Assembly: GCA_030248225.1 (NCBI GenBank)
Contig: JASANE010026736.1
Location: 1-64,000, forward strand
Direction: 5' to 3'
DNA from: Trileptium ribeirensis
Taxonomy: Eukaryota; Nematoda; Enoplea; Enoplida; Thoracostomopsidae
DNA: 64,000 bases
A program made the translations under genes and the position numbers. The notes under the pieces were generated by a model. That model saw only the letters and a program-made list of their open reading frames with translations, had not been told where the DNA came from and searched no databases. Shown here piece by piece: positions 1 to 11,270 of the stretch (positions are counted from its first letter, which is position 1; every line of letters starts with the position of its first letter).

Positions 1-3000
1 CGCTCCAGGCCGGATACTTCTCTACGACCTTCTGAACATAAGAAATTATACAACAATTTAAATTAATTTAATGCATCCGAAGGTGCAGTATTCTTCTCTC
101 CGCCGAACTGCGCGAGGTTCAGTTTTTCTGGACGGTGTCAAATCGCTGCTGGGTACCAACCATACCAGTTTATTTACTTGAAAAACTTAATTATTAATGT
201 TGCCTTATTTGCAATTACTGTACCATGGCAATTTGGAGTTTTAATACTGTGTATAAAGTTGTGTGCCTCTGTACGTGCTTCAGTTTGTAAATTTTAAAGT
301 TCGAACTTTACTGTTGAAGAAATGAGGGAATAAACAATAGGGTGATAGACCGAGCAAATGTATAAAACCGTATAAATGTCCCAAGCAGTCAAACGGCACA
401 GTTAATTCAGATTTGTATTTTAATGTTTTTATTCAATTATTTGTAAATGTTGAAATAACAAATGTTTCATCATAAAAACTATAAAATTTGTGTTTAATTT
501 AATTACTTATTAATTTTTAAATATTCCAAGCTTTATATTTTTAATATGTTCTTCGTTTATATGAGTGTGTGGAACAATATGGAAATCCAACTGCACGAAA
601 ACAGTGGGTTTATTCATGTCAAGGCACCTCCTGTGTGGAATCTTTCGAACCATTAGTAGTGTTCAAATCTTTCGAATATTAGTAGTGAAGTGCTACTCAA
701 ATCTTCGCCAGCCAAGGATCAAACAGTAAGTTAAACTGTAAAATTCGACTTCGCGAAAGACACATGAGAGCATGTAGTTATTTGCGACCCAAGTTCGGGA
801 GAAACTAAATACAAACAAGGAAGAGTCGTTGAGACAACCACATAAGTTCGTGTTCATACCCTTGCGAGCTTTTGGTAATAATGCGAAAGTCCACACACAA
901 AAACCAAGGCGCGTGCTCCCGAGCCATGCCGCGAATTACGAAGTCTCATAAGCATTTTGAAATCGAATTCGATGAGCAGACAACGTCACTCTGGACGCAG
1001 GTAGACCCTTTCTAATAAGTCTAAACAAAGGTATCGAAGCTAGGACGGGTAGAAACATGAGCAGCGAGATCAAATTCTCATGTCGGCCGGCTGTCCACAA
1101 GTGACTCTATGCCTATCCGAGCGAAAAACTCCCCGAAAGAAATTTGGTTTAAAAATTTGTCGTGCGCTGATACTAGAAGCGAAGCAGATACTGCTATGAA
1201 TGGTATAAACTGCCTCCCGCAAATTAAGTTAACTAGAATTTTTAGTAGAAATATGACGAAAACTCCTGTAATTTAGCAGTATTTTGCACATTAGTAGCCG
1301 AAATTGATCACTTTTCCAAGACAACGATTATTCTTTTGATGTTAAACATAATTATTGCAATATCTAAGTCGGATATGGTTTATTAAAAGATGCGAATTTT
1401 TTACGATTTGATGCAATTAAGCGTCTATTTCCAAATCCAGGAGCAGTTCGCCAGCAATGGTTGAACAAACGTTTTTCAAATCAAAATAAATAAAAGAAAT
1501 TTGGCTCAGTTTGTTCTTGCAGGTACCCCCGAAGCCGCTACGCATTCTTCCCCAGCCGACCCCGCTATCTCTAGCGTGTATGACTAGTGTATATTTAGTA
1601 AAATCCTGCATTAGCCACAGCCTAACGAGACGCCGTGTCCACAGGCTATGTATCTGATTTCCCGCTAAAACTACATTGTAATAAATTTATATTTAGCTGT
1701 AAAGTTCAAAAAATCCTTGCGTTGCTTAGTCGCAGAAAGGAACAACCGCAGCGATGAAAAACGTGTTAAGACATGGACTAAACCGCAGGACCATATGAAT
1801 ATGCTGTATATGATACTGACAGATCAAATGACTCGTGTGAATTATAGCCGTTTTAAAGTTACTTATACTAGGATCACAGCACGAACCTGATATACCGTTA
1901 GTAAGCGGCGACAATTGAATTGGGAAATTACCAACAATAAAGATGCAATGCATGCGCATGGTGATTGTTATTTAATGTCGCATGGGATCGGATTGCTTGG
2001 TTTGGAGTTCGGTTGTGCCCCAACTTCGGCCAAGTCTAAAGTCTTGTATGAGACATAATGCTTAGAAACAGTGTGGAAGCTATATTTTTATTGTAGGAAA
2101 TAGCGGTGATACCTGCAAAATAAAAAACTGTAATATTGAACGGTTATTGCTAAATATTTCAAGCACATGAAATGATGGTCACAAATAAATTACTTAGATT
2201 CATCGCACGGGGTGGTTTTCAATGTTTCTACTTTTATTATAGTGTACAAGCTGTTAGGGATACTTTCGATATTATTTTATAGCGTCACCACAATTCAAAA
2301 TTTTTTTATATTATGTCTCTTGGACACGGTCGGTAAAATTTTTATATGGTGTGTTGGACAGTGTCAGAACAAAACAGTAGGTTGATTTTGACACTATAGC
2401 TAAGTTGATGGCGTCTCATACACCATCTGTATTATAGGTATCCACTGTATACCACTGAATGGTATGGTCTAGACCATAGGGAGAAAAAACTTTCACATGG
2501 GGGTCCTTTAACGTAAACGCCGCATTAGACAATTCAACTGGTCGCTGGTACAGTGTGAAATAAAACAGTTGGCAGTCATCTATTACAAAGTGGGTAACAA
2601 CCCTCATCATGGTGAGTTAGAGTAATTCAGATTTGTACTTCAGGGCTTACAAGCCTAGCCATCCGTTTTTGCAACTGATCGCTTATGCTGGTTTCTTAAG
2701 TCGAGATAATCAGCGAGTTCAAATGACGCACTGGCAAATCAGGTTCCGACACTTAAAATATTGTATCGGTTACACAATGTATAGTTAAATATTTGTTACG
2801 TTAAATTCGATGTATTTTAGCTGCATTAAATCGCAAATTCGCACAGTAATCTATATATCTGCGGTGTCCTACTGTGTAAAGCGCTAACGGGTAAGGCAAG
2901 AACTTAGGATACATGAGTCGACGGCTCACATAGAGGGGCATTGTATGATATCGTAGGTAAGGAGCTTTGTCTCTGAGGAAGACGTGGCGTATTGCGTCAT

Positions 3001-4200
3001 GATTCATTATTGGGAATTTCATGAAAACAGTTTTCGTAGAATCTTGATCAGGTAGAGGACCCCGGAAGTAGCTCTCAGGCTAAAGATAAGGCTACCAGAA
3101 TTTTAATACTACGGCCATAAAGCGGTAATGACGAGAAATATTAGGGATTTTAACTCGCCCAGTTGAAGGAAATCGCACGACCGAGGGAATCTTTGATAGC
3201 GTCCGAGGTTTGGTTTTAGCTTTTGGGGTAATCAACTTTAGGGACCGTATGTACGGAATTTGCGCGGCGTATACAACAAGCCACACTGGGTGACCTTTTA
3301 ATAAAATTTAAAGGTCTTGAATAAAGGGAGCATCTCACGCCGATAACAGGGTCCGAATCCTGAGATATACAACAGGATAACATTTCTCAGCCTTTTACGT
3401 TGTTCAGGGTCATTTCTAGGCTTACTATACGGTTCATGGTCAGGGAGTATCTTCCCCACTATTGTTCAATTCCAGAACAGTAGGAACAGCCAGTTATGTA
3501 AATCGTACTTGTAAGCTAACATATCCCTACCACTAGGTTTCGATATAAAACATTCGAAACCGAAACCAGCGATAAAACAAGTTATCAGCTCTGCCAGTGT
3601 TGAATTGAGTCGTATATGCACACCCAATAAGCAAGTAGGGGAATATCAATACAGCTAAATATGAATGGAGGAAATACGGGTCAGCTTTACTACCTGGAAG
3701 CGGGCCTAAGAGTTGATCCTCTCTCGGACAATGAAACCACTGACAAGTCGTCAAAATAGGGCCGGGCCGAACACCCTGGTTAACTCGTCGACAGTCCGCC
3801 AAGATAACCGGGTTCTTTATGTCAACCGAAGGTTCACCGCTGGTCGGGGAAGCTGGGGTCTTGCGGGCAACAAGCAAACTTGGTACAGCTAGGATGTCTT
3901 ATGGCCACAATTAATCCTAGAACTGATACGTTACTTAAAAGTAGTGTTAATGTGTAATTACCTAGCTATTTTGTGTTGGCATCTAGGTAGCCATTCAGCA
4001 AATTATGCAAAGGTTGTTATGTAACTGTGTGGGTCCGATAGGCAGTAAGGATTTCTGGGTCTAAATTCCCTCAAAATTTTTAAAATTGGGTTTTACCAAA
4101 ACTCTTATATTCTCCCCCTTTTGGTTTTATTTTCTTTGCTTTTATTTCTTAAACCTTAACTTAAAGTTTACATAAATTACATTTCGTAATCTTAGCTAAC
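1..4200. other. Intergenic, no gene recognised
   Basis: AT-rich sequence with only short open frames in all six frames (longest about 114 codons at 3533-3877, minus strand), none resembling a known family. No clear tRNA, long repeat or splice-linked exon series was seen. Exons of an unrecognised gene cannot be excluded. Confidence 0.5.
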
Positions 4201-4239
4201 CTGAACTTAATTCGATGTGGCTCAACAAGTAGTGTTATT

Positions 4240-4325
4240 CTTGAAGAAAAGACCGGGCGAGCAACGGATGCGGATCCGACGGACCACCTCGAGAACTCTA
4301 TACCTAATAGACTCTTTTCTTCAAG
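4240..4325. repeat. 13-bp perfect inverted repeat, 60-nt loop
   Basis: CTTGAAGAAAAGA at 4240-4252 is exactly mirrored by TCTTTTCTTCAAG at 4313-4325. The loop is GC-richer than its surroundings. It could be a small foldback element or a structured transcript; no flanking duplication was found. Confidence 0.6.
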
Positions 4326-4349
4326 TTTAAGATTTTTCAAGATTATTCA

Positions 4350-4770
4350 AGCCGTTCGGTGGCCTAGAGATTGAGCAAAATTCCAACTGAATAGTAGTCG
4401 ATCGCTGCTACATAGTTTTAATTAACGCAGTTTGTCAGCCGTTCGGGTGCGACTTGTTTAACGTAACCGGCACGAATAGCGTGATTCTGAGGCTCAGGTT
4501 AAGGTACTTAAATAACCCTGCATTGGGCCATGCCATTCGGAGGTCAGCTGTATCAACCTAAGCTGGATCAACTTATAAGAGCTTAAGGAAAGTAACAGCT
4601 AACCTAAACTTAACTCGTCAATCACACCTTAACGCAGTTGTCAGCTATTCGGGGGCAATTGTATCAAATAAGGATCGTATTAGCGTAAATCTAAGTTTTA
4701 GGTTCAGTTATCTAAATAATCGTGCAGTACGCCAGCCATTCGGGGGTAACTGCATCAACATTACAAGAGG
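4350..4770 (+). repeat. Degenerate tandem repeat, ~95 bp in ~205-bp dimers
   Basis: The motif GCCATTCGGGGGYAACTG and variants recur with TTCGG at 4355, 4442, 4536, 4648 and 4739 (spacings 87, 94, 112, 91). A higher-order unit of about 207 bp starts at AACGCAG (4424 and 4631). It includes TTCAGTTATCTAAATAA-like and GTATCAAC-like segments in the same order. Units are strongly diverged, which suggests an old array. Confidence 0.65.
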
Positions 4771-5360
4771 CGTAATAGAATAGACTTTAAGTTAACTTTA
4801 ACGCTAATAGAAGTTGGGACGAGTTAATATAGAGTGCTAATGGCCGAGTTAGCGTTAACACCTGAATCAGACGAAGTCGCCGGTATATTTTTAAAGGAGT
4901 GATCTTGCCTAGCAGTATTAAAAGAACGGTACCTCAATAAGCTTACGGGTTTAGTGCTCAATTTTACCGTTTCCGAATGGCTCTGTGTTCTGTTGCGGAC
5001 TCATGTTTGTCCCTGCCTCTGCTAGTAATGTTTTATCTGCTTTTGTAATAAACATTGTTTGCTACGCGTTCGGTTCATAATTATCTAAACCAAGAGGTCT
5101 TCGGACGTAGCTGCGCCGCAATGCAAAATAAAGGGCACAAGTACTGATCACGAAAAGTAAACAACGCGCGCCATCCGAGTATCTCCACCGGCATTCTACC
5201 GGCCAAACCTCGTTCTCATCAATCTGTGACGAATCCCGTCCGCTTTTAATATTTGATAGCCGTTATAATATGAAATTCAACATCCAACCCATATCCCACG
5301 CAAAGTGATAAAATATAACAATTACATATATTTAATTAGGCGGTCTAGTGTTAAGTTTTA

Positions 5361-5580
5361 AACGACCCTTCCAAATTCTCTATTTCCTTTTCCCGTACTC
5401 TCCTTATCTCTTCGCCTCCACTATATATGTTCAAAATTTTTTTATTTTTCCTTTCCCTCTACCCCACATTACCCCAAATCTCAAATTTCCGTTTTCTTCT
5501 TCCCCTGTCCAAAATTTGCCGTTATTAACCACCTTTTTCGACTCTCCCTTCCACAAAACACCTTATTCCCCTACCTTTCG
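5361..5580. other. G-depleted, pyrimidine-rich block
   Basis: Only about 10 G in 220 bases on the + strand, with abundant C. The + strand open frames here are a by-product of this composition and resemble no protein. Its reverse complement resembles parts of the C-depleted block at about 7,080-7,300 in several short blocks around GGAAATTTGAG. Confidence 0.6.
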
Positions 5581-6540
5581 GTGCTGGATTTCTTTTACGG
5601 GAGTGTATCTTCGTGCTTACGCGATGCTCCGACCCCAAGCAGCTACTATAAAACACTAAATACACAGTTAACTCCAATGCTGGCCACCAAGTTATATTAC
5701 TCTAACAGGTGGGGTACGCGAGTTCGTGGTCTGGCGTACCAGGAAAGTGGTGATAGAAGGGTTCTAGTGCCTCTGGTTTTGGAAATGCCCAACGGTATTA
5801 ACAGCTCAGCACATACCAATGTAGCTTTATTACTCTCTTTTCAGTCGACACAACAACAGCCGAAGATCATGAACGCTCATCTCGCACACCAGTACATATG
5901 TTAACATGAAATAATAAATGTACAATGTCCACATTCTACCTCGATACAGCACAATTAATAGAAAATTCCTTCCTGACTTCCCGTCTCGACGCTATTCAAC
6001 TCAACAGCGAGCGTTCAAAACTCTCTATTCGACCAATCGAAGCAGTTCAGGTAGTTCCAAGCAACACAGGGTTATTCCGTCGATAGACGCGTGGTTGCAC
6101 ACAATGGGTCGGATATACTTTAGCACAATAGCTTAGGGTATATACACATGTAATAAGCGCGCCACTTCACTTAGCTTACTCATAATTATTAGGCTATTTG
6201 TTATATATACCACACGTGTGATTTCGGCTGACGTTGGAAAATACTAATAATCACGTCTTGACTCGTGATTTAACACGCTCAACGGTATGCAGAAAGCACA
6301 AAAAGGCAAATCGGGTACAACGGTACCCTACCGACATTAAACATTGTCCTACTGTTATAAAAATACTCTGCGCAAACACATTCGAAAAGCTGGAAAAGTC
6401 TATACCCACTCAGGGCTAGTAATATAACAAATTATGCGATTCCTCTTCGCCCAACGGCGCGTGAGGAACGATTAATTAAGTAAAACTATGAGGAGCTCAG
6501 AACTTTTAAATCAAAAATCATGCAGAACATTATTAGCTAT

Positions 6541-6815
6541 ATCCTCCGGATAATTACACGTCCTATATTAACTTAAAACTAACACTAAGAACTCCAAGTC
6601 GATAACTACCCATCGCAATACAATATAGCAAAACTATATATATCAAATTCAAATGGCAAAACACATTATACACGTAACAAGTACTAGCTAGGTCGTCCAT
6701 TCTTATATTTCAAAACATAATCATAATAATAATAATAATCACCATCCAAATTCAATTCGTAACAAAAAAAGTATTCACAACGCCCTGTCTCCGAAAACAA
6801 ACTGTATCCCGTACC
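6541..6815. other. G-poor segment left of a skew switch
   Basis: Roughly 20-25 G in 275 bases with clearly more C than G. The bias reverses abruptly at about 6,815-6,820. No ORF or repeat unit explains it. Confidence 0.55.
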
Positions 6816-6840
6816 GTATTAGTGTTGTAGTAATTAGTAT

Positions 6841-7440
6841 AATAGTAGAATAAATAGTATATATTTATTATATATGATATGTTTGAGGGGTATTTAGTTA
6901 AGTTTGAAAAAGGCGAAATTTTGAAGAAATGGGTTGAGGGGTGGGGGTTTGGTTTAGAAAAAGTAGTTAGAAGGAGTAGGTAGGGGAATTGAAATTATGA
7001 ATTTAAGGGATGATGTGAAGCTTGGATAAAATGGGAGAGGTTGGAAAAATATGAAAAATGAATAAAATGGAAAATTTAAGAAAAGGTAAATTTATAGAAA
7101 ATGGGAAAAGGGGAAGGAAGAGGGTTAAGTATATTGATAGGTATACTTGTGGGAAAAGATATGAAAATTTGAGGGGGATTGGGTAAGTTTTGGGGGAGAG
7201 AGACGGTAGTTTAGATTTTGGTTGAAAAAATGAGAAAAGGGAGAAAAATGAAATTTTGTATAACTTTGGTTTGGAGGAAATGAGGTGAATGAATAGGGGA
7301 TATGTTGTGGAAAATAGGATCTTTGAAAAGAATAAGTATATTTTAGATAGTTTTAGTAAAAAATTAGGTTTTGGAGTATACAGATTTGGGAAATTTGAAT
7401 GTTTGGATATTTTATTATATATATTTTATATATTAGGAAA
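6841..7440. other. Extreme C-depleted block (7 C in 600 bases)
   Basis: Line-by-line counting gives seven C over 600 + strand bases with G common throughout; the sequence is made almost only of A, G and T. It is not a simple short tandem repeat. C returns to ordinary frequency right after 7,440. No coding function is visible. Confidence 0.85.
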
Positions 7441-9958
7441 AATACATAGCTAGGCACATGTTTAAGTAACGAGTTATATACATAGCGTTTCGCAATGACT
7501 ACGCGCATAGACCATACCAAGGCGGGAGTGGAAACCGGCCCCAGTGTTTTAGTAGAAAATTGAAAATTTAAGTGTGAGAAAGGTGCCAGCCCCGACAGCC
7601 CTCACTATTTATATACTATCTACTTTCCCAAAAATTTATTTCCGATTCCTTTCCTTCCAACTTTTGTCTTCTTCAGCTTTTCTTCCTGTCCTTTCTCGTC
7701 GTGAGTAGTCGCATGCGAATATAGTTAGTTAGCTATATATATACTAATTGCGTCAAACCCTATGTGTTGTTTCTTTTATATATATTGTTTTCTTTATTCA
7801 AAGGTTTTTGACTTGGTGTGTCGTGTAGATTGCTTTGGAATAGCGTCGGGACGAGGGCCTGCGAAACAGTAGCTTACAGCCGTGCTAGGCAATTCGAATA
7901 ATTGCGTCACAGGCATTATGACACGGCTTCTAGGCTGGTATTAGGCAACTTGGTTGCAAGAGCACTATGTATTTCAATAACGCATCTCAGATTGGCTAAG
8001 TTTTGGTACATTCCCTGATCAGTCGAATTAGCCTACAAACAGTTTACGACGCCTCTCCCCATTGCTTGCCGTCTGAAGATTTTCATATTTTAGGGCACAA
8101 CAAATGTAGTCCACCACGAGCAGAGTGCGAATTTATGGGTTTGTAAATTATGGGTGTGTGCGGTGGACAAGTACTTACCCGAACTCGTTTTTATGACGGT
8201 GCAATCAATCAGGTTATGCTACATTCGTTTTCTGAGTCTATTTTTAAGAATGCCGAAACTTAGCCGGATTGGTAGTTATCCGAGTATAATATCTTGTTAT
8301 TGGCCACGGGTATACTACTGTCGGGCAAGTACTGACATAACGCTAACGCTGAGCAAGACAGCTTGGTGGAAGCTTTTTTCTTAATGTATAGTGTACGGTC
8401 CTTGTTAGTGTCAGATAACCGGCTACGGTGACTTGGCGGGCAATTAAATTTTTTTAATTATTTTGTATTTTATGAACCGGCCGTATAGCGGGAGGCGACA
8501 GGATATTGTCGGGAGTCTTGGTGACATTCAGTGATCGGTGGGACATAGAGCTCCGCCTAGTTATCAGATGGGTCATCGCGGCGGAATGGTCTTGGTTCAT
8601 GGTGAAACAATGCGGTATTGGTAGAACAAGTGTACGTCGCAACCGAACATATCGGCCAGTGCTGGTGTAATTATGTTCTGTGTGTTTCCGAAATGTATAA
8701 ATAGCAAAGTTTAGTAAAATACTAACTCGGTTATTGTGGTGTACTTATTATCGAGCACTAACAGAGTCGTAGGACGTCTGGATATACCCGAGACCCCGAT
8801 CAGAAGTTAGTGCTTATTGCGTTTACCGGTTATTAGCTTACCGGTTATTAGCTATTGTCCCGCGAAACCACTAGGAAGCACAAGCTGACGTACTGGAGTA
8901 ATACAACCAAGCCCGAGTATTGTATTCACTGAACGAGTACGGGCTACGTACCGGTCCATAGTATTGTGTTAGTTGCTAAACGCGCCTCTTAATGTTACGG
9001 TCATCGTCATACAACAATTAGGGCCAAGGTGCTGTGGTAGCCGAATACTTTGCATTGTGTTACAGCTACACATTCTGCCTTTTTGAGTTATTTTACCTCA
9101 GCGTTACGACGAATAAGCTTGGTTCGCGAAGTACGATTGATAACCGACGGAACCCTTTCTCGGTACTGGTGGTCAGGGCAGGAAAGCACAAAACCACTAC
9201 AACATCCTACAATATATTTAAACATAATTTAAAGACCAGATATGTGGGGTGAGGTGCGCAGGTATGACTCTTAGTTCGGCAATGCTGCTGTAAAATCTGA
9301 CTTTTCTGTACGACCTCCGTGTTATACAACGTATTTATATTTAGACCTAGTGCTAGGTGTTAAACGACGAAAGGGTGTAGAAAGAAACCGAAATGATAAA
9401 TAACACAAATCACAATCTTGCAACCAGGTCGGGCCGGCGATTATGTGAGATTGTGACACAGGACCAAAAAACGTATTCTGCTATTCGGTTGTGAAAAAGC
9501 CATTTCGTTTTGCGTAGCTACTTGTAATGTATAAACTTATAGCTCAATCCAGTTATACTCGTGTCACAAATTAACTGGTTGGCCGTAGCCGGTTACTCTT
9601 CACGGGTGTAAAACATTTTACTCAAAACAGAAATTTTAAATGGCGCGCTAGAGTCCCATATACTTATATAAGTTCATAGATGCTTGGTTTCGTTAACTGA
9701 TTGTTGATTTTGGAATAAGTCGCACTGTTAAGTCTGCGTGATGGCCTTCGACTCACGAGTAGAAATATGTCAAATGGTATGCGAATTTTGATTGATTTTT
9801 TTGGGTGTTTTCAACAATTTAAGCATCTTTATGAACGTGGGGTTTTAGGCTGGTTTGATTCCTGTTACCTACGCTGATAGAACACCGATTGAACAGATCT
9901 AAGTCAAGAATTGTAATACGGCGCTCCCTAACCAAATTTTGAAATAAAATAATTATAT
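7441..9958. other. Intergenic, no gene recognised
   Basis: Unremarkable composition, short open frames only. A small direct duplication of TACCGGTTATTAGCT lies near 8,824-8,854. Nothing else could be assigned. Confidence 0.5.
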
Positions 9959-10090
9959 ATATATACTACGGATGTCCCGGTACCGAGGACCGGTACCGGC
10001 TCCTGTACCATGGTACCGGTACCACTCGGTACCGGCGCCGGTACCAATTATGAAAAATATGTCCGAACATTGCACAGTTAGAATTCACTG

Positions 10091-10531
10091 CTACAGATGT
10101 ACAACTGCCGACTGCGGTGAACCGTAGCTTTCCACAGTTCTCGATGACCATATGTCACATGTTAGAGAAATATGTGGCTGGCTGCCCAAGATATTTTCTA
10201 TTTGCTGTTTTACTTTACAGTGAATTTCGGGAATTACTTTATCGGAGAAATATGACCGACTGGGAATTTTAAGTTTTGGGACAAGGTCGGCTATGAGTCG
10301 AACAAACCCAATGTCTTCCACCACTGAAATTGGCTGCTGGTCAACACAAATAAATTCGTCGATTTTTCGGATTGTTTCTTTACTTCTTGTACTGTTTATG
10401 TCCCAATGTTTCACAAACGTTTCTTCCAAAGTTTTCTGGGTAGTCGATGCTGCAGGTGATTTTCTTTTGGAGTGGCTGGCCGCCTCGCGAACTTTCATTC
10501 TAGCAACATCATTTTTTGACATTCTGCACAC
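10091..10531 (-). pseudogene. hAT transposase remnant: N-terminal catalytic lead
   Basis: Contains RKIDEFICVDQQPISVVEDI, GFVRLIADLVPKLKIPSRSY and SLTCDIWSS, the signature of ZBED/hAT transposases (the QP.SVVED.GF and TxDxWSS motifs). Similarity stops just after the WSS motif, and the frame runs into the terminal region without the RNase H-like core or the hATC domain. This shows a large internal deletion. Confidence 0.87.
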
Positions 10532-10710
10532 AGTTTAAAATGCATAGATGATAAATGTTTCCGAAGGTTATTAAGCCCCCATTTGTGTCGATCAATTCCG
10601 CCGCGACTAATTGATTTACTACAGTCATTACAGATTGCTTTGGATTCGTCTTCCTGTGATGTAGTAAAATACTCCCATATTACTGAACTATCACTTCTAC
10701 CTGATGACAT
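10495..10710 (-). pseudogene. hAT transposase remnant: BED zinc finger
   Basis: The minus-strand frame from ATG at 10710 has SSVIWEYFTTSQEDESKAIC, CNDC and LRKHLSSMH. This CxxC...HxxxxH arrangement in a VWEYF context is the BED-type DNA-binding zinc finger of ZBED/hAT transposases. The frame ends shortly after; the next conserved block continues in a different frame, so a small frameshift separates them. Confidence 0.85.
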
Positions 10711-11056
10711 TGTGTAAATAAACTCCTGTTTCAAAACAAAAACTGCTATAGTGAAGTAGTAACAATTTATATATCTTACTACTTGTCCGTCGATGGTACC
10801 GGTACTACGGTACCGGTACCGGCAAAATATATGGTACCGACACATCTCTAATATATACGTACGTACGAAGTAGTGTGATGCGACATGATGTTGTCGGTTA
10901 AAATAATTTTGGTATGAATATCATCGGGCTATTTTTTATAGTCAACATTACTATCAAAATTTGTTTGTATACTTGCATATATGTAATTATATTTCAGATG
11001 TTCGTTATTACGCTACATATATATTATAACTCGATAGTCAATTATTAGTTTATAAG

Positions 11057-11270
11057 ATGGTAATCACAACTACACAGTTTACAGCTGGAAGTACAACACT
11101 TGTCAATGGGATTGAAGTTTCTAAAGAAAATAGTAGCTTGGACGGCGAAGCGGCCGTAGCTGCAGTTCCGAACGATGCAGACCAAGCTGCTGCTGCTGAT
11201 TCAAAAGCGACTAGCACTGCACCGAAAACAACGCGGGTCGGAATTATATATCCGCCGCCGGAGATTAGGA
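11057..11270 (+). CDS. SF3A1: SF3A1 exon 1 (start codon, SURP1 N-terminus)
   Basis: Starts at ATG and encodes a 55-residue low-complexity Thr/Ala-rich leader, then VGIIYPPPEIR, the conserved lead-in to the first SURP module. It ends in phase 1 before GTATCC. Conservation begins only at the VGIIYPP motif, so the exact start is inferred from the open frame. The hAT element ends 206 bp upstream, so the promoter or 5' UTR must lie in or beside transposon DNA. Confidence 0.88.

Larger units (their letters stand above)
9967..10850 (-). mobile_element. hAT transposon, internally deleted, 884 bp
   Basis: Terminal inverted repeats TACGGATGTCCCGGTACC (left) and TAGAGATGTGTCGGTACC (right, reverse complement) match at 14 of 18 positions. 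The element is flanked on both sides by the 8-bp direct repeat ATATATAC (9959-9966 and 10851-10858), the duplication length expected of hAT. Both ends are crowded with GGTACC/CCGGTACC subterminal motifs, typical transposase-binding clusters. The minus strand carries a BED zinc finger and the N-terminal part of a hAT transposase; the catalytic and dimerisation regions are missing. This is a dead or non-autonomous derivative. Confidence 0.9.

Noticed and set aside
3335..3360. GGGTCCGAATCCTGAG resembling a tRNA B box
   Set aside because: No A box at the right distance and no acceptor stem pairing, so no tRNA or SINE could be supported.
5348..6419. Series of plus-strand open frames of 60-107 codons
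   Set aside because: They follow from the G-depleted composition, which lowers stop codon frequency, and resemble no protein.
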